From positions 89,044,001 to 89,108,000 of the forward strand of contig CM074856.1 of assembly GCA_037501455.1 (NCBI GenBank): 64,000 nucleotides of DNA. The letters are read 5' to 3'. Shown here piece after piece: positions 34,282 through 45,048 of this stretch. The notes beneath the pieces are model-generated. The model did not search any database, was not told the origin of the DNA, and was given only the letters and a program-made list of their open reading frames with translations. A program made the position numbers and the translations under genes. Origin of the DNA: Lantana camara. Lineage: Eukaryota > Streptophyta > Magnoliopsida > Lamiales > Verbenaceae. Position 1 is the stretch's first letter. Every line of letters starts with the position of its first letter.

Positions 34282-35824
34282 TTGGTGCAGAAACTTTTTG
34301 GCCCCGAACTTGTTTTCTTGCTTGTTTTGTTCGATTCCCTCCCCGTTCTTGACCCTAATGTGCTATGTACTTGTATATATGTATTATGTGCTATGCTATA
34401 ACTTGTCATTGCTTGATTTTAACATGTTTCATGAATGTATTATGTGTTGTGAGTGTCGTTGTGTTGCATTACGTTTATGGATTCGTTTAACGTGAAAAGT
34501 GCTTTATGTGATCTAAGTGCTCCCTTACTTGCACGTGTGACTTCCTACCTTGTTTGCTTGCCTTACTTGTAATTCCTTTGCTCTTATATGAGATGTATGT
34601 ACTCTTAACTTGGTATTTGACATGTTATATAGATTATATAAAGTTCTTGAACTTGTTAACGTGGATTATGTGAGCTATATTTCGAAATGATTCAATATGA
34701 CCTAATGTGACTTAAGTGTTAATTTCATTTCATACTTTATGCATCATTTGCATTGTAGCAGCCCAAAACAGGGCCTGGATGAAAACAGTAAGTTAAGGGC
34801 ATTGGTAAAGCATTTATAGATGGTGATCCAACTTTTTAAACCTTCATGCATTGCATTCTTACATAACTTTGTGCTCGTATATGATCTGACATGTTTTAAG
34901 GGGAATTCTTGACCTTTGATACAGTTTACTATTCATAACCCGAGCCTACCTTGTTTATATTGCTACTCGAACCCTAGAGGTTCATCACACATGTTTCCCA
35001 ATCATTTGAACTTGTTTCCCAAGCTCAGAGAGTCTTTCTTGAACCATAAGGGTATTTTTGGAACTTACCGACCAAAGCTACTATTCATCTGAAAAATGAG
35101 CTTTTGATTCTGATAACATTTCCTACCCAAGTTTATAGTAAAATCGACCCTTGAGCAGAGACGAATCTTTTGAAATCGTTCTTGACTTGGAAATCTATTT
35201 TGAGCATTGGTTTTATTGAAAATGTTTACGAAAACCCTAGTTCACTATTCCTTCTACGAACGGTTTTCATTCGGAAAATGTTTTCTCTTCGGATTTGAAC
35301 TACTTGAGCTATTTCAAGATTTTTGAGATGTTTTACAACTCTTGATTCACACCCTAGCTTGAAATTTTGAAGCGTACGCTTGTACGTAAGAATTCACTAT
35401 TCATTCTACGTTTTCAACTTTTTAACGGTAAAATGTTTTATAGTCGATATTGGACTCAAAACGTTTCTCTATTTATTTCTTGAATTTTGGAAACAATCCG
35501 GACTTGAAAATCATTCCCAAAAGTCATTTTTCACTCGTGTTGACTTTCGAGCTCAACTTTTATTCACTAAAAATAATGTATCTTTCAAACGGTAAATCCG
35601 ATTTCGACGTATAAATATGCGTTTCGAAGCTAATTTTTGCCCGGATGGAATGGTTATACTTCCATCCACTTACCTTCATGTTTTGGAGGTGAAATTAGCG
35701 AAATACCCCCCAGCAGTCCCATTTTACCTTCATAATGTCCAAAGCTTCCAAGAGAAGATATCCCACTTTTGCTCTCATACCCTTCCTTACATTTTATTTC
35801 CAATGTGAGGGGCTTATCTTCAAC

Positions 35825-35832
35825 TATAAATA
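35825..35832 (+). promoter_or_regulatory. G LTR TATA box
   Basis: ACTATAAATAGAGG in both LTRs (35825 and 46111). The pyrimidine-rich stretch about 55 bp downstream is a plausible transcript start region. W has the same arrangement on the minus strand at 54904-54912. Confidence 0.65.
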
Positions 35833-37484
35833 GAGGGCAAGAGGCATTAGAATCCTTGCTCAAAGTTGTGTTGACAACACCCTTTCTTCCTTTCCCTCTC
35901 CCCCTCTTTGTCTTCGGCTCCCCCCTCCATTAGCTAGGTTAGTTGTTTTGTTTTATGTTATGTTTTAGTTAGTTTATGTTTTTATGTTATGGTATGTTTA
36001 TATTATGTTTAGGTTGGGTCTTAGGGTCTTCCCTAAGCCATATAGGATTTTATTTTATGCATTTATTATATAGTTTTCATGATATGTTTGAATATATGTT
36101 TATATGTTTTAATTGTTTAGTATATGCTTGAATATGTTATGAATTGCTCTAGTATATGCTATGATCATGTGATATGGTTGTTATATTATGAGAATTGATG
36201 CATGATTATGGAATTTAAATTATGTTCATGCATGTTAGCTAATGGAATAGTGATTTACAATTAATTATGTCACAACTTGTTACATGTTCATATTGAATTT
36301 AATTGTTACATGTTATATGCCTAAGGTTCATGATATGATATGATATATGTTGTGACATGTTGTCACATTGTTATATGATTCTTGAATTATGAATTGAGCT
36401 TATGATATGATATGGATTAATGGATTAAAGCCTTGATCATATGTTATACACTTTAATAGTGTCACATGTTATAACCTAAGATAGAATAGTGTTTCATAAC
36501 TTGATCTTATGCCTTAATTGGATCTCTTAGCCATAGGTTATACCTTTAACCTAGATCACACTTGATTATATTAACATGAACTTGAAACTATAGGTTATAA
36601 TCAAGATCATAATTTAATTAGGGGGTGTGTGTGTGTGTACGTGCATGGTGTGTGTGTGTACCGTGTGTATGGGTGTGTGTGTATAGTAAGGGTTTGACCC
36701 TACCCTTTGACCCGACATGTGAATGGTAACATGTGAATAATAATCGTGAATAGTAATCTGGAATAGTGCTTTTGAATAGTAAAAATGAAATAAAACTTGT
36801 GCTTTCTTAATAGGCCTTTGCACCTAGGGTTTCCATATCCAGGGTCTAAAATGTGTTTTCAAAACGTGTTCTCTTTCATGGACTTGTTTCTTAACCTAAG
36901 GTTTGCGTGTTTCTTAACCTAATGTTTGCGATAGGATTCATAATTTGACTAAAGCTTACTCGGTTATAGTAAGATCTTAGTCCAACGTTAAGAGTAACTC
37001 ACTTTAATGTATTCCTTTGTGTGTTACCTTTCTTGAATACCTTAAATGGTATTACTCTCTTGTGTTACATGTTCTTTACATGTTTCTTGTTCATTGTTTC
37101 ATGCATTTCTTATGCATCATGGTTAGTAGTGGGTCTTAGTTCTTAAGCTCACTCTAGTACACCACCTACAGGAGTTAAAGTTGAGCACCGGGATCCCCAG
37201 GGCACCGCGTAATCTGTCTACCTACCTTTTGTTACTAATAGGTGAGGTGAAGTTAAAAACGTTTCCAAACTGGAACCACGATTATACTATCGTATCATAT
37301 GTTTCGAAATTCAAAGCTAAACCTCGTTTTGAACTATCCCTGTTATCGGGACATTCTTTTGAAAGGATCATTCATACTTTAATAGTATACCTTGATCAAC
37401 AGCACAGGTTTTCCAAAGTTCTGCATTCTTGTTCAAAGACAGTTACCTGTTCTGCATATGTTTTCAAAGTACAATTTCACATGT

Positions 37485-37572
37485 TTTACAGACAGCATCA
37501 CATGTTTACAGACAGAATCATATGTTTTACAGACAGCATCATATGTTTACAGACAGTTTCACATGTTTATAG
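37485..37572 (+). repeat. ~21-bp tandem repeat in the G LTR
   Basis: Roughly four and a half copies of ACATGTTTTACAGACAGCAT with single-base changes and one-base length shifts; the same block is at 47755-47847 in the 3' LTR. It was present before this copy inserted. Confidence 0.75.
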
Positions 37573-38815
37573 TTAGCACACTAGAGTGGTACTCTAGTCA
37601 CATCTAATCTTGAAATGCAAGCATACAGTTTACAGTTTGGGCCCGGCGGTTATGTGTGGAGCTGATGTTCGGGAGGTGTGCGCCAACGACATCACCAATA
37701 CCGGCTGCCACAATTAGACAATTGACACCGACTTTTAATAGGAGGTTTGTTAAGTCAGGACAATCTGTCTGGGAACGGACAACAAATCTGTTCCCATTAC
37801 ATGTTTACAGGTCGCCTAGGGCTAGCTAACCGAAGTGACAACCGGTGGAGGATGGTGCATGTTTGTATGTGTTGGTGGAGTATTGTTGACCTTGGTCCGA
37901 TGCTCTACTATATGTGGAGTTATTGTTGATCTTGGTCCGATACTCTACTTCATCATGTTTTTCTGGAGTAAGGATGGAGGAGCCTAGCTTGCGGGCAAAA
38001 TTCTGTTTCTTAAAGGATAGTTCATATTTGGAAAAGTTCCCTTTACCCGTATCCCTTTTTATGAAAGAACTATGAACCATCTACAGCATATGTGTGCGCG
38101 TGTGATAGCATTCATGAAAAGAGTTTTGAAACTCATAATCTTTTACAGCATTGCATTCAAACAGTTTTACCAATCGAACTTGTTTCAAGTTCTTCTTTAA
38201 AGCTTTGCATTAACAGTTTTGAATTACACTTCAAGTTCTTTATCATACATTACTTTCTTTTAAGTATTCCCTCACTTAGTCCTTTTGACTAATACCTTTC
38301 CCGTTTTCTTGCCTCGTGGTTTCAGGTCTTGTAGCCGTAGTCTAGAGGTATCTTGAAGCTCTAGATTGTCACTTTTCTTTCTGTCAGGACTTAGTATTAC
38401 TTCTCTTTTGTGTCCTGCATATGTTTTATAGCTGCATTGCTTTATGTTTCTGAATACTTGAGTATCTTTGTTATACTCTTTCTGCTACTCTGTTACCGAT
38501 ACATTGAACTCTGCTATATCGGTATTTATATGTGAATTTGTTATATGTTCTGATATGCCGAGTCTCTCTTACACGATCAATATGTTCTTGCTTGTTACAT
38601 GCCATCACGCACATGTTTTGAAAAGTTTTAAAATACTCTGATTTTCCGCTGCATAGCCACATCGTTATACATGTATAGTTCTGATAGACAGCCGTTCGCT
38701 GGAGTATTTCTTGAGTGATGGCTCACGCCATTACTTGAGAGGTGCTTCAGCGCGGGGGTTGAGACGCCGCTCTCTCCTCATGTTCCAGTACGGGTGGGGG
38801 CGTTACAGCCTGAGG

Positions 38816-38835
38816 TGGTATCTGAGCATCGGGTT
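38816..38835 (+). promoter_or_regulatory. G primer-binding site
   Basis: TGGTATCTGAGCATCGGGTT, 8 bp after the LTR end; tRNA-iMet type with one change (A to T at the eighth base). 38836-38994 is leader without ORF. Confidence 0.85.
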
Positions 38836-38994
38836 AAGTAAGAAGAGACTTAACCTAGATTGCTCTCCTGTTGCATCATGGATTGTTCACGCATTGCATC
38901 CAGGATCATTCTCATATTGCATCGAGATAGGATATTTGGGTATTACATGGTTCTGTTATCTGGATTTCATAACGGTGGTATCTTCTGTATAGCT

Positions 38995-39678
38995 ATGGCA
39001 GTTCAGCCACAACAGGATCCTAATCAGCAGATGGATGAGGCTTTCTTTGAGTAGTTTGAGGCCCCGCATACTGTGGCAGTTTCTCGCCGTGGAGGCACTC
39101 GTTTCTATACCTGGCGTAGATCTAGGAACAGTGGCAGGCCTGGGTATTCCTATCCTAACAGAGTGTTGCACTATCTCGAGTCTGAGAGAGATGGTTACTT
39201 TCAGGAGTATCAGAGGACCCGTGAGGTCAGGTTGGAGTCTATGCGCCATCAGGATCACTCACTGCAGTACCAGATTGATAGGAACATTGCTCGTGAGAAT
39301 GCTGCAGAGATGCCTCATATTGCTGATCAGAGGGCTGCTCGTATTGCTGAGCTGGAGGCAGATCTTATGGAGATGACTATCGACCGCGACACTTCTATGG
39401 AGCGTCACCAGCACTACCGTGCACGCGTGAGAGCTCGCCTGTATGACACCTATCACTTGTCCGATGAGCAGGAAATTGAGGAGGTCAAGGGTCAGGATGT
39501 CAGTCAGGCTTCTCAGGAGCCCGAGCCTATGCAGGAGCAGTCTGATGGAGGCGATGGAGGTTCTGATGATGATGATGACGATGGCGGAGATGACCCAGCA
39601 GGACACGGACAGGGCAAGGTCGTTGCTGTTTCTGATGACACCACCAGGGGTTCTTTAGACCATAGCTACCAGGGTTGA
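38995..39678 (+). CDS. Extra ORF upstream of gag in G (coiled-coil, acidic tail)
   Basis: An open frame begins MAVQPQQDPNQQMDEAFFE shortly after the primer site; a single TAG at 39052-39054 interrupts it, and it stays open to 39678 (201 codons from Met 39073). The N-terminal part is basic and aromatic (RRGGTRFYTWRRSR), the middle is a charged helix likely to form a coiled coil (RIAELEADLMEMTIDRDTSMERHQHYRARVRARL), and the tail is very acidic (GGSDDDDDDGGDDPAG). It does not resemble the gag capsid or zinc-knuckle regions, which come later at 40498-41530. It could be an additional leader protein or a captured fragment. I do not recognise its family. Confidence 0.55.
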
Positions 39679-40497
39679 TTGCTGATGGAGGTTTTTGTAT
39701 ATAGTACCGATGCATATATATATCTATCTATGGATGGCGGACGTATAGCCGGGACAGTTCAGGATTGACTTTTGGATGAGGGGATGTATAGCTATGATAG
39801 ATGATCCTCGACTTTTGGCACCACAGATGACTGTTCAGATGACTTGGTACCTACTAGGTTATTTTCAGTAGGGTTGGACGGATTGGTAAGGCCTGTAAGG
39901 GAGTCAACTCGATAGTGTCGGGTCCTCCCCATTTTGAATTAATACTGTTAACATGGGGCCTGTAGTAAAATTTTACCAAACCTTGCACAGTTATAATACT
40001 TTCGGCTTTATGTTGGATATCTATTTACTGCTTTCCATAACTGTCATTGCATGAGTCCTAGAGTGCTTCAAGATACCATTAGGGCCGATAGTAGGATCAT
40101 GCCATTTCATTTATTGATAGCATGCTATTATTCTTCATATGTTGAATATGCTTCTGGATATGTTGATCATACTTCTGATCATGATACAGTTCTGGTTGAT
40201 ATGACAGTACATGTTCTGTTCTCGTTTATATGTTGATCATGTTTCGGTATATGTTATACATGTTTCTGATATGTTGATATGTTACACAAGCTTTTGTTCC
40301 CGTTTACATGTTGTCTGATAGTTGTTCTTGATTATATGATATGTTGGAATCTTTGCTGACATGTTGTTGTGGGAATGAGTTGTTCTCATACTTATATGTG
40401 ACTACGTGGGAATGTGAATACGTGGTTACCGATTCTATGAATCATTATATGTCATGCATCGAACATATATCTGAATGCTTATGAATTCAGTAACAAC
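39679..40497 (+). other. Spacer between leader ORF and gag in G
   Basis: About 820 bp of AT-rich sequence with no ORF worth naming. TATGTTGATCAT and TATGTTGATATG words recur between 40140 and 40290. It separates the extra ORF from the gag start. Confidence 0.6.
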
Positions 40498-41476
40498 ATG
40501 CCACCGAGAAGAGCACCCCGGAATCGTGTACCACCACCGCCACCCCAAAGAGATGTCACGCCACCCCCTGAACGGGAAGGAACTCCAGAATTAAGGGATA
40601 CGACAATTCGCAAGAGCTTGTAATCAGAGAGATAATCCTCAAAATGAAAGGTCACTGGAAAAATTTCTGAGGATGAATCCACCTAAGTTCTATGGAGAAC
40701 CGAACGACCTAAAGGCTGAGAATTGGATTACTAGTCTTGAGAAGATTTTCGAGGCTATGGAGATCTACCCAAAGGATTGTGAACAAGTTCGGTATGCTAC
40801 TTTTCTTATGGAAGGAGCTGCATACAATTGGTGGAAGCACGTTCAGCACATGTGGATTGAGAACAACGTTGAAGGAAGTTGGGATGAGTTTATCGGAGAG
40901 TTTCAGTAGAAGTATACGCCTCAAGTAACTCGTGACCCACGAGAGGCTGAGTTTATGAGTTTGGTTCAGGGAACTATGAACGTGATGGAGTATGAGGCTA
41001 GGTTTGTGAGGCTGATCAAGTATGCGCCTCATATTCTGAATGATGAGCGTCGCAAGACGAAGAGGTTTATTGATGGATTGAAGCCCGAACTTCGGTGGGC
41101 ACTTACTTCTTTGGACATTGAGACCTACAACAGAGCTGTTGATAGAGCACTAAGGGTTGAAGCTGCACACAAGGAGATCTAGATAACTACTGCAAGACAA
41201 GGACCTTCTAACCCTAAGCCTTATCAAGGGAACAAGCGACCATCCGGATCTTTTCCCTAAGGAACCGGAAAGAAGCCAATGGTAGCACCACAACATCAAC
41301 AGCAGAAGGCTCCACAGAGACAGCAAGCACAGAAGCAGAAAGCACCACAGCAGTATTAGAGGGCGCCACAACAGCAGAGAGCACCTCAGCCAGGTCCAGA
41401 GGAAATTATTTGCCGATATTATCGCCGAACGGGACACACTGAGGAGAACTGTTATAAGAAAACCGGACAGTGTTTC
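40498..41476 (+). pseudogene. G gag (capsid and first zinc knuckle), broken
   Basis: Starts MPPRRAPRNRVPPPPPQRD, the usual chromovirus gag N-terminus. A frameshift and stop near 40620 move the reading to the frame with LEKFLRMNPPKFYGEPNDL and ENWITSLEKIFEAMEI and AAYNWWKHV (retrotransposon gag domain), which continues past TAG 40907-40909 through FMSLVQGTMNVMEYEARFV and RALRVEAAHKEI. Further stops: TAG 41180, TAA 41258, TAG 41357. A Gln-rich linker leads to knuckle [14 protein letters not shown], in which the second Cys is Tyr. Gag would assemble the particle and bind genomic RNA. Confidence 0.88.
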
Positions 41477-43354
41477 GTGTGTGGTTCGCCTGAGCACCAA
41501 ATGGATAGCTGCCTAAACAAGATCAGGAGATTTGGGGTCCAGGATAAAGGAAAAGTGGTGGTGGGTACAACGAACAAACCGGTGGTCAAAGGCAGAGCTT
41601 ATGCTTTCGATGGTAAGGAGGAGGTTCATCCTTCGTCTGTTGTGGAAGGTATTGTGCACATTCTTAATACACCAGTTAAGGTCTTGTATGACCCTGGTGC
41701 CACGCATTCATTTGTTGCATCTAAATTATGTGCGCATTTACAGTTTCCACTTGAATACTTGCCATATAAATTTGAAGTGAGTTCTCCTTTAGGAACTTAC
41801 CTTGTTACGGATCAAGTATATAAACGCTTCCCTATATGTATTGGTACCCGTTGTTACCCGACAAATCTTATTAAGTTGCCGATGACAAGTTACGACGTTA
41901 TAATTGGTATGGATTGGTTCTCTAAGTACCCAGCTAAGTTGGATTGTTACAAGAAAGAGATCATCTTGGAAGAAGATGAAAGTCGGACATCAGAAAGGAA
42001 TGTTGAGAAGTTATCAGTGATTTCTTCGATGGAAGCTAAGAAGCTAATTCAGAAAGGAGCCAGTGGATTTGTGGCTTCTCTTCTGAATAAACCGAAAGAT
42101 CAACTTAAGATCGAAGAAGTGGAAGTGGTGAATGAATTCTTAGAGGTGTTTCCTGAACATTTGAATTTGTTACCTCCTGACCGACAGTTGGAGTTTACGA
42201 TCGAGACGATATCAGGAGTGGAGCCGTACTCCAAGAAACCTTACAGAATGGCTCTAGCTAAATTGGAAGATCTAAGGAAGCAATTGGACGAACTGATTGA
42301 GTCAGGACATGTTCGACCGAGCACAACGCCGTGGGGAGCGCCTGTGCTTTTCGTCAAGAAGAAGGATGGATCATTACGTTTATGCATTGACTATCGGGAG
42401 CTGAACAGGATGACGACAAAGAATAAGTATCCTCTCCCTCATATTGAAGAGCTGTTTAATATACTTCAAGGATCGAAGGTCTACTCTAAGTTAGATCTAA
42501 AACAAGGATATTATCAATTGAAGATCAGGGAAGCAGATATTCCAAAGACTGCTTTCAACAGCCGATACGGACATTATGAGTTTGTAGTAATGCCGTTTGG
42601 TTTGACGAACGCACCAGCTGCATTCATGGATATGATGCACCGTATATTCAAGCCATTTCTCGACAAGTTTGTAGTAATCTTCATCGAGGATATCTTGGTG
42701 TTTTCAAAGACACTGGAGGAACATGTTGAACATCTTCGAATCATGTTACGCACTTTGCTGGATCACAAGCTATATGCAAAGTTCAGCAAATGTGAGTTCT
42801 GGCTTGAGAGAGTTACATTTCTCGGACACATCATATCAGGATCTGGAATCGAAGTAGATCCTTCGAAGATCGAAACGATCATGGCTTGGAAATCACCGAA
42901 GAATCCCTCAGAAGTGAGGAGTTTTCTGGGATTAGCTGGTTACTATCGAAGGTTTGTCAAAGATTTCTCGAAGATAGCTACACCTCTCACTAAGTTGACA
43001 AAGAAAGAAGGGAAATTTGAATGGACTGAGAAGTGTGAGCAAAGTTTTCAAAGACTGAAGGAGATGCTAACGACTGCACCCGTGTTAGCGTTACCAGAAG
43101 GAAAAGAAGGTTACACTGTCTACACCAATGCTTCGAAAGAAGAACTAGGAGGAGTTTTGATGCAGAATGGAAAAGTGATTGCGTATGCATCAAGGAAGCT
43201 CAAAACACATGAAGTTAACTACCCGACACATGATTTGGAGTTAGCCGCGATAATTTTCGTTCTTGGAAGTGGAGACATTACCTGTATGGGGTTACGTTTG
43301 AGATCTTTACTGATCATAAGAGCCTGCGCTATCTATTCACTCAGAAGGAGTTGA
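41477..43354 (+). CDS. G pol: protease, RT, start of RNase H (625 aa ORF)
   Basis: Same frame as gag. Residues 2-12 are the end of the second, intact zinc knuckle ([14 protein letters not shown] overall). Protease: residues 71-79 YDPGATHSF, where the catalytic D-S/T-G is D72-P-G. RT: about 240-430, with [20 protein letters not shown] (first Asp kept), [19 protein letters not shown], and [10 protein letters not shown] at 402-410, where the second Asp of the active site is E404. RNase [16 protein letters not shown], where the first catalytic Asp is N551; ASRKL and [12 protein letters not shown] are kept. The frame is lost near 43265 (residue ~597) by a small deletion. Three enzymes are thus inactivated by substitutions although the ORF is open. 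The listed Met is internal; translation would come from gag. Confidence 0.93.
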   Translation: MCGSPEHQMDSCLNKIRRFGVQDKGKVVVGTTNKPVVKGRAYAFDGKEEVHPSSVVEGIVHILNTPVKVLYDPGATHSFVASKLCAHLQFPLEYLPYKFEVSSPLGTYLVTDQVYKRFPICIGTRCYPTNLIKLPMTSYDVIIGMDWFSKYPAKLDCYKKEIILEEDESRTSERNVEKLSVISSMEAKKLIQKGASGFVASLLNKPKDQLKIEEVEVVNEFLEVFPEHLNLLPPDRQLEFTIETISGVEPYSKKPYRMALAKLEDLRKQLDELIESGHVRPSTTPWGAPVLFVKKKDGSLRLCIDYRELNRMTTKNKYPLPHIEELFNILQGSKVYSKLDLKQGYYQLKIREADIPKTAFNSRYGHYEFVVMPFGLTNAPAAFMDMMHRIFKPFLDKFVVIFIEDILVFSKTLEEHVEHLRIMLRTLLDHKLYAKFSKCEFWLERVTFLGHIISGSGIEVDPSKIETIMAWKSPKNPSEVRSFLGLAGYYRRFVKDFSKIATPLTKLTKKEGKFEWTEKCEQSFQRLKEMLTTAPVLALPEGKEGYTVYTNASKEELGGVLMQNGKVIAYASRKLKTHEVNYPTHDLELAAIIFVLGSGDITCMGLRLRSLLIIRACAIYSLRRS

Positions 43355-43935
43355 ATATGCGACAGAGAAGATGGATGGAATTTCTGGAGGAGTATGATTG
43401 CATTATTCAATACCATCCAGGAAAGGCGAATGTTGTAGCCGATGCACTAAGCAGGAAAGTTCGTCTGGCACAGATTTCTGCCAACCCCGAGATTGATCGA
43501 AGAGAAAGGTTGGAGGTGATAACTAAAGCTCGAATCGTGAATGTTGTGATGATATCACCATTGAAAGAGCAACTGTTGGAAGCTCAGAAGAACGACGAGT
43601 GGATCAAGAAATGTCTCGAATCTAAGGAGAAAGATGACAAGACTAAGTTCAGGATTGATGAACATGGAATATTAAGGTACAAAGGCCGAGTATGCATACC
43701 AACTGTTTTGAGGAAAGAGATTCTCGACGAAGCGCATAAGACTAAGTATACGATACATCCTGGAGGCACTAAGATGTATCAAGATGTTAAGACGCATTTC
43801 TGGTGGAACGGAAAGAAGAGAGACATAGCCAACTATGTCAAGAAGTGCTTAACTTGTGAGAAAGTTAAAGCTGAGCACCAGAAGCCGAGTGGTCAGTTGC
43901 AACCATTACCGATTCCGACATGGAAATGGGAGTAA
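43265..43935 (+). CDS. G pol: RNase H end and integrase zinc domain
   Basis: Frame after the frameshift (Met at 43351; coding sense from ~43265: [24 protein letters not shown]). Visible: [20 protein letters not shown] and [14 protein letters not shown] (end of RNase H), [20 protein letters not shown], and the integrase HHCC zinc finger [12 protein letters not shown]...[12 protein letters not shown]. It stops at TAA 43933-43935 immediately before the integrase core. Confidence 0.88.
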
Positions 43936-44514
43936 ATCACGATGGATTTTGTCACTGGATTACCCAAAGTCAGAGGAGAACAAGACAGTATCTGGGTGAT
44001 CATTGATCGATTGACAAAGTAAGCACACTTTTTGCCAGTAAAGACGACGGATAAGGTCAGCGCGTTGGCAAAGCTGTATTAGCAAGAGATTGTCATACTA
44101 CACGGAGTTCCGAACAGCATAGTATCGGACAGAGATCCGAAACTCAATTCGCAATTATGGAAAGAAATTCAGACCTTGATGGGAACTAAGTTGAACTTCA
44201 GTACTGCAGCACTTCCTCAAACGGATGGACAATCAGAAAGGATGATTAAATACTTGGAAGATCTGCTAAGAGCTTACGCTTTAGACTTCCAAGAAAGTTG
44301 GAAAGAGTGTTTACCTCTTGTGGAGTTTGCATACAACAATAGTTATCAAGCTTCTATTAAAGCTGATCCATATGAAGCCCTTTATGGAAGGAAATGTAGG
44401 TCCCCGTTATACTGGGATTTGGATGAAGCAAGATGTACTGAGGAGGGACCGATCAGAGTGAATTCAGCTAAATGGATAAGAGAAGCGACGGAAAAGATTC
44501 AGACCATTCGCTAG
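43936..44514 (+). pseudogene. G integrase catalytic core, broken
   Basis: Same frame, with stops TAA 44020-44022, TAG 44080-44082 and TAG 44512-44514. Visible: ITMDFVTGLPKVRG (first Asp), VPNSIVSDRDPKLNSQLW (second Asp), STAALPQTDGQSERMIKYLE (Glu). All three DDE residues are present, so only stops disable this part. LPLVEFAYNNSYQASI and PYEALYGRKCRSPLYW follow. The longest open piece is 44176-44514. Confidence 0.88.
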
Positions 44515-45001
44515 AGAATGAAAGCTGCCCAGGACAGGCAGAAGAGTTATGTTGATCGACGAAGAAGAGATTTAGAATTTGTAGTGGGCGAAAAGGTATT
44601 TCTGAAGGCATCGCCAAGGAAAGGATTTTCCCGAATTGGGAAAGGTGGAAAGCTAAACCCCGAGATATGTTGGACCGTATGAGATACTGGAGAGAGTCGG
44701 ACCGACTGCTTATAGACTGGATTTGCCTGCAAGTCTTACAGGAATCCACAATGTATTTCATGTATCTCAGCTTCGCAAGTGTTTCTCGGATGAGACAGAG
44801 GTTGTGCCGTTAGAAAAGATACCGTTGGAACCAGATTTGACTTATGTTTTGAAGCCCGTTAAGATTCTAGATAGGAAGTTTCAAGAGCTGAGGAATAGGA
44901 AAATTCCTTTGGTTAAAGTCCTTTGGAAGGGACATGGGACAGAAGAGGCAACCTGGAGACAGAAGAGAAAATGCAGAAGCATCACCCCGAGTTGTTTGTA
45001 G
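44515..45001 (+). pseudogene. G integrase C-terminus and chromodomain
   Basis: After TAG 44512 the frame reads RMKAAQDRQKSYVDRRRRD. A frameshift near 44665 moves it to GPTAYRLDLPASLTGIHNVF and HVSQLRKCFSDETEVVPLEK, then KPVKILDRKFQELRNRKIPL and VKVLWKGHGTEEATW, the chromodomain-like end of Tekay-type integrases, which in the family directs insertion to heterochromatin. A second shift near 44950 moves the end (EEKMQKHHPELF) to the frame that runs to 45114. Confidence 0.85.
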
Positions 45002-45035
45002 TTACAGCGGAAGAATCTGGGGACAGATTCTCTTT

Positions 45036-45048
45036 AAGGAGGGGTGAT
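45036..45048 (+). promoter_or_regulatory. G polypurine tract
   Basis: AAGGAGGGGTGAT next to the LTR start TGTAACAGCCC at 45049. W's homologous tract is on the minus strand at 56124-56138. Confidence 0.85.

Larger units (their letters stand above)
34754..38807 (+). repeat. G 5' LTR (4054 bp)
   Basis: TGTAGCAGCCC to GGGGGCGTTACA. TATAAATA at 35825-35832, followed ~110 bp later by a donor-like TAG|GTTAGT (35938). Contains a (TG)n-rich patch (36624-36682), a ~21-bp tandem repeat (37485-37570), a GGGCCCGG box (37638), hairpin TTAGTCCTTTTGACTAA (38276-38292) and TTTCAGG acceptor-like sites near 38325. No palindrome doublets are visible. Confidence 0.92.

Noticed and set aside
39259..39606. Minus-strand ORF opposite the G leader ORF
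   Set aside because: Shadow of the plus-strand frame; hydrophobic reading results from the acidic/GAT-rich sense strand.
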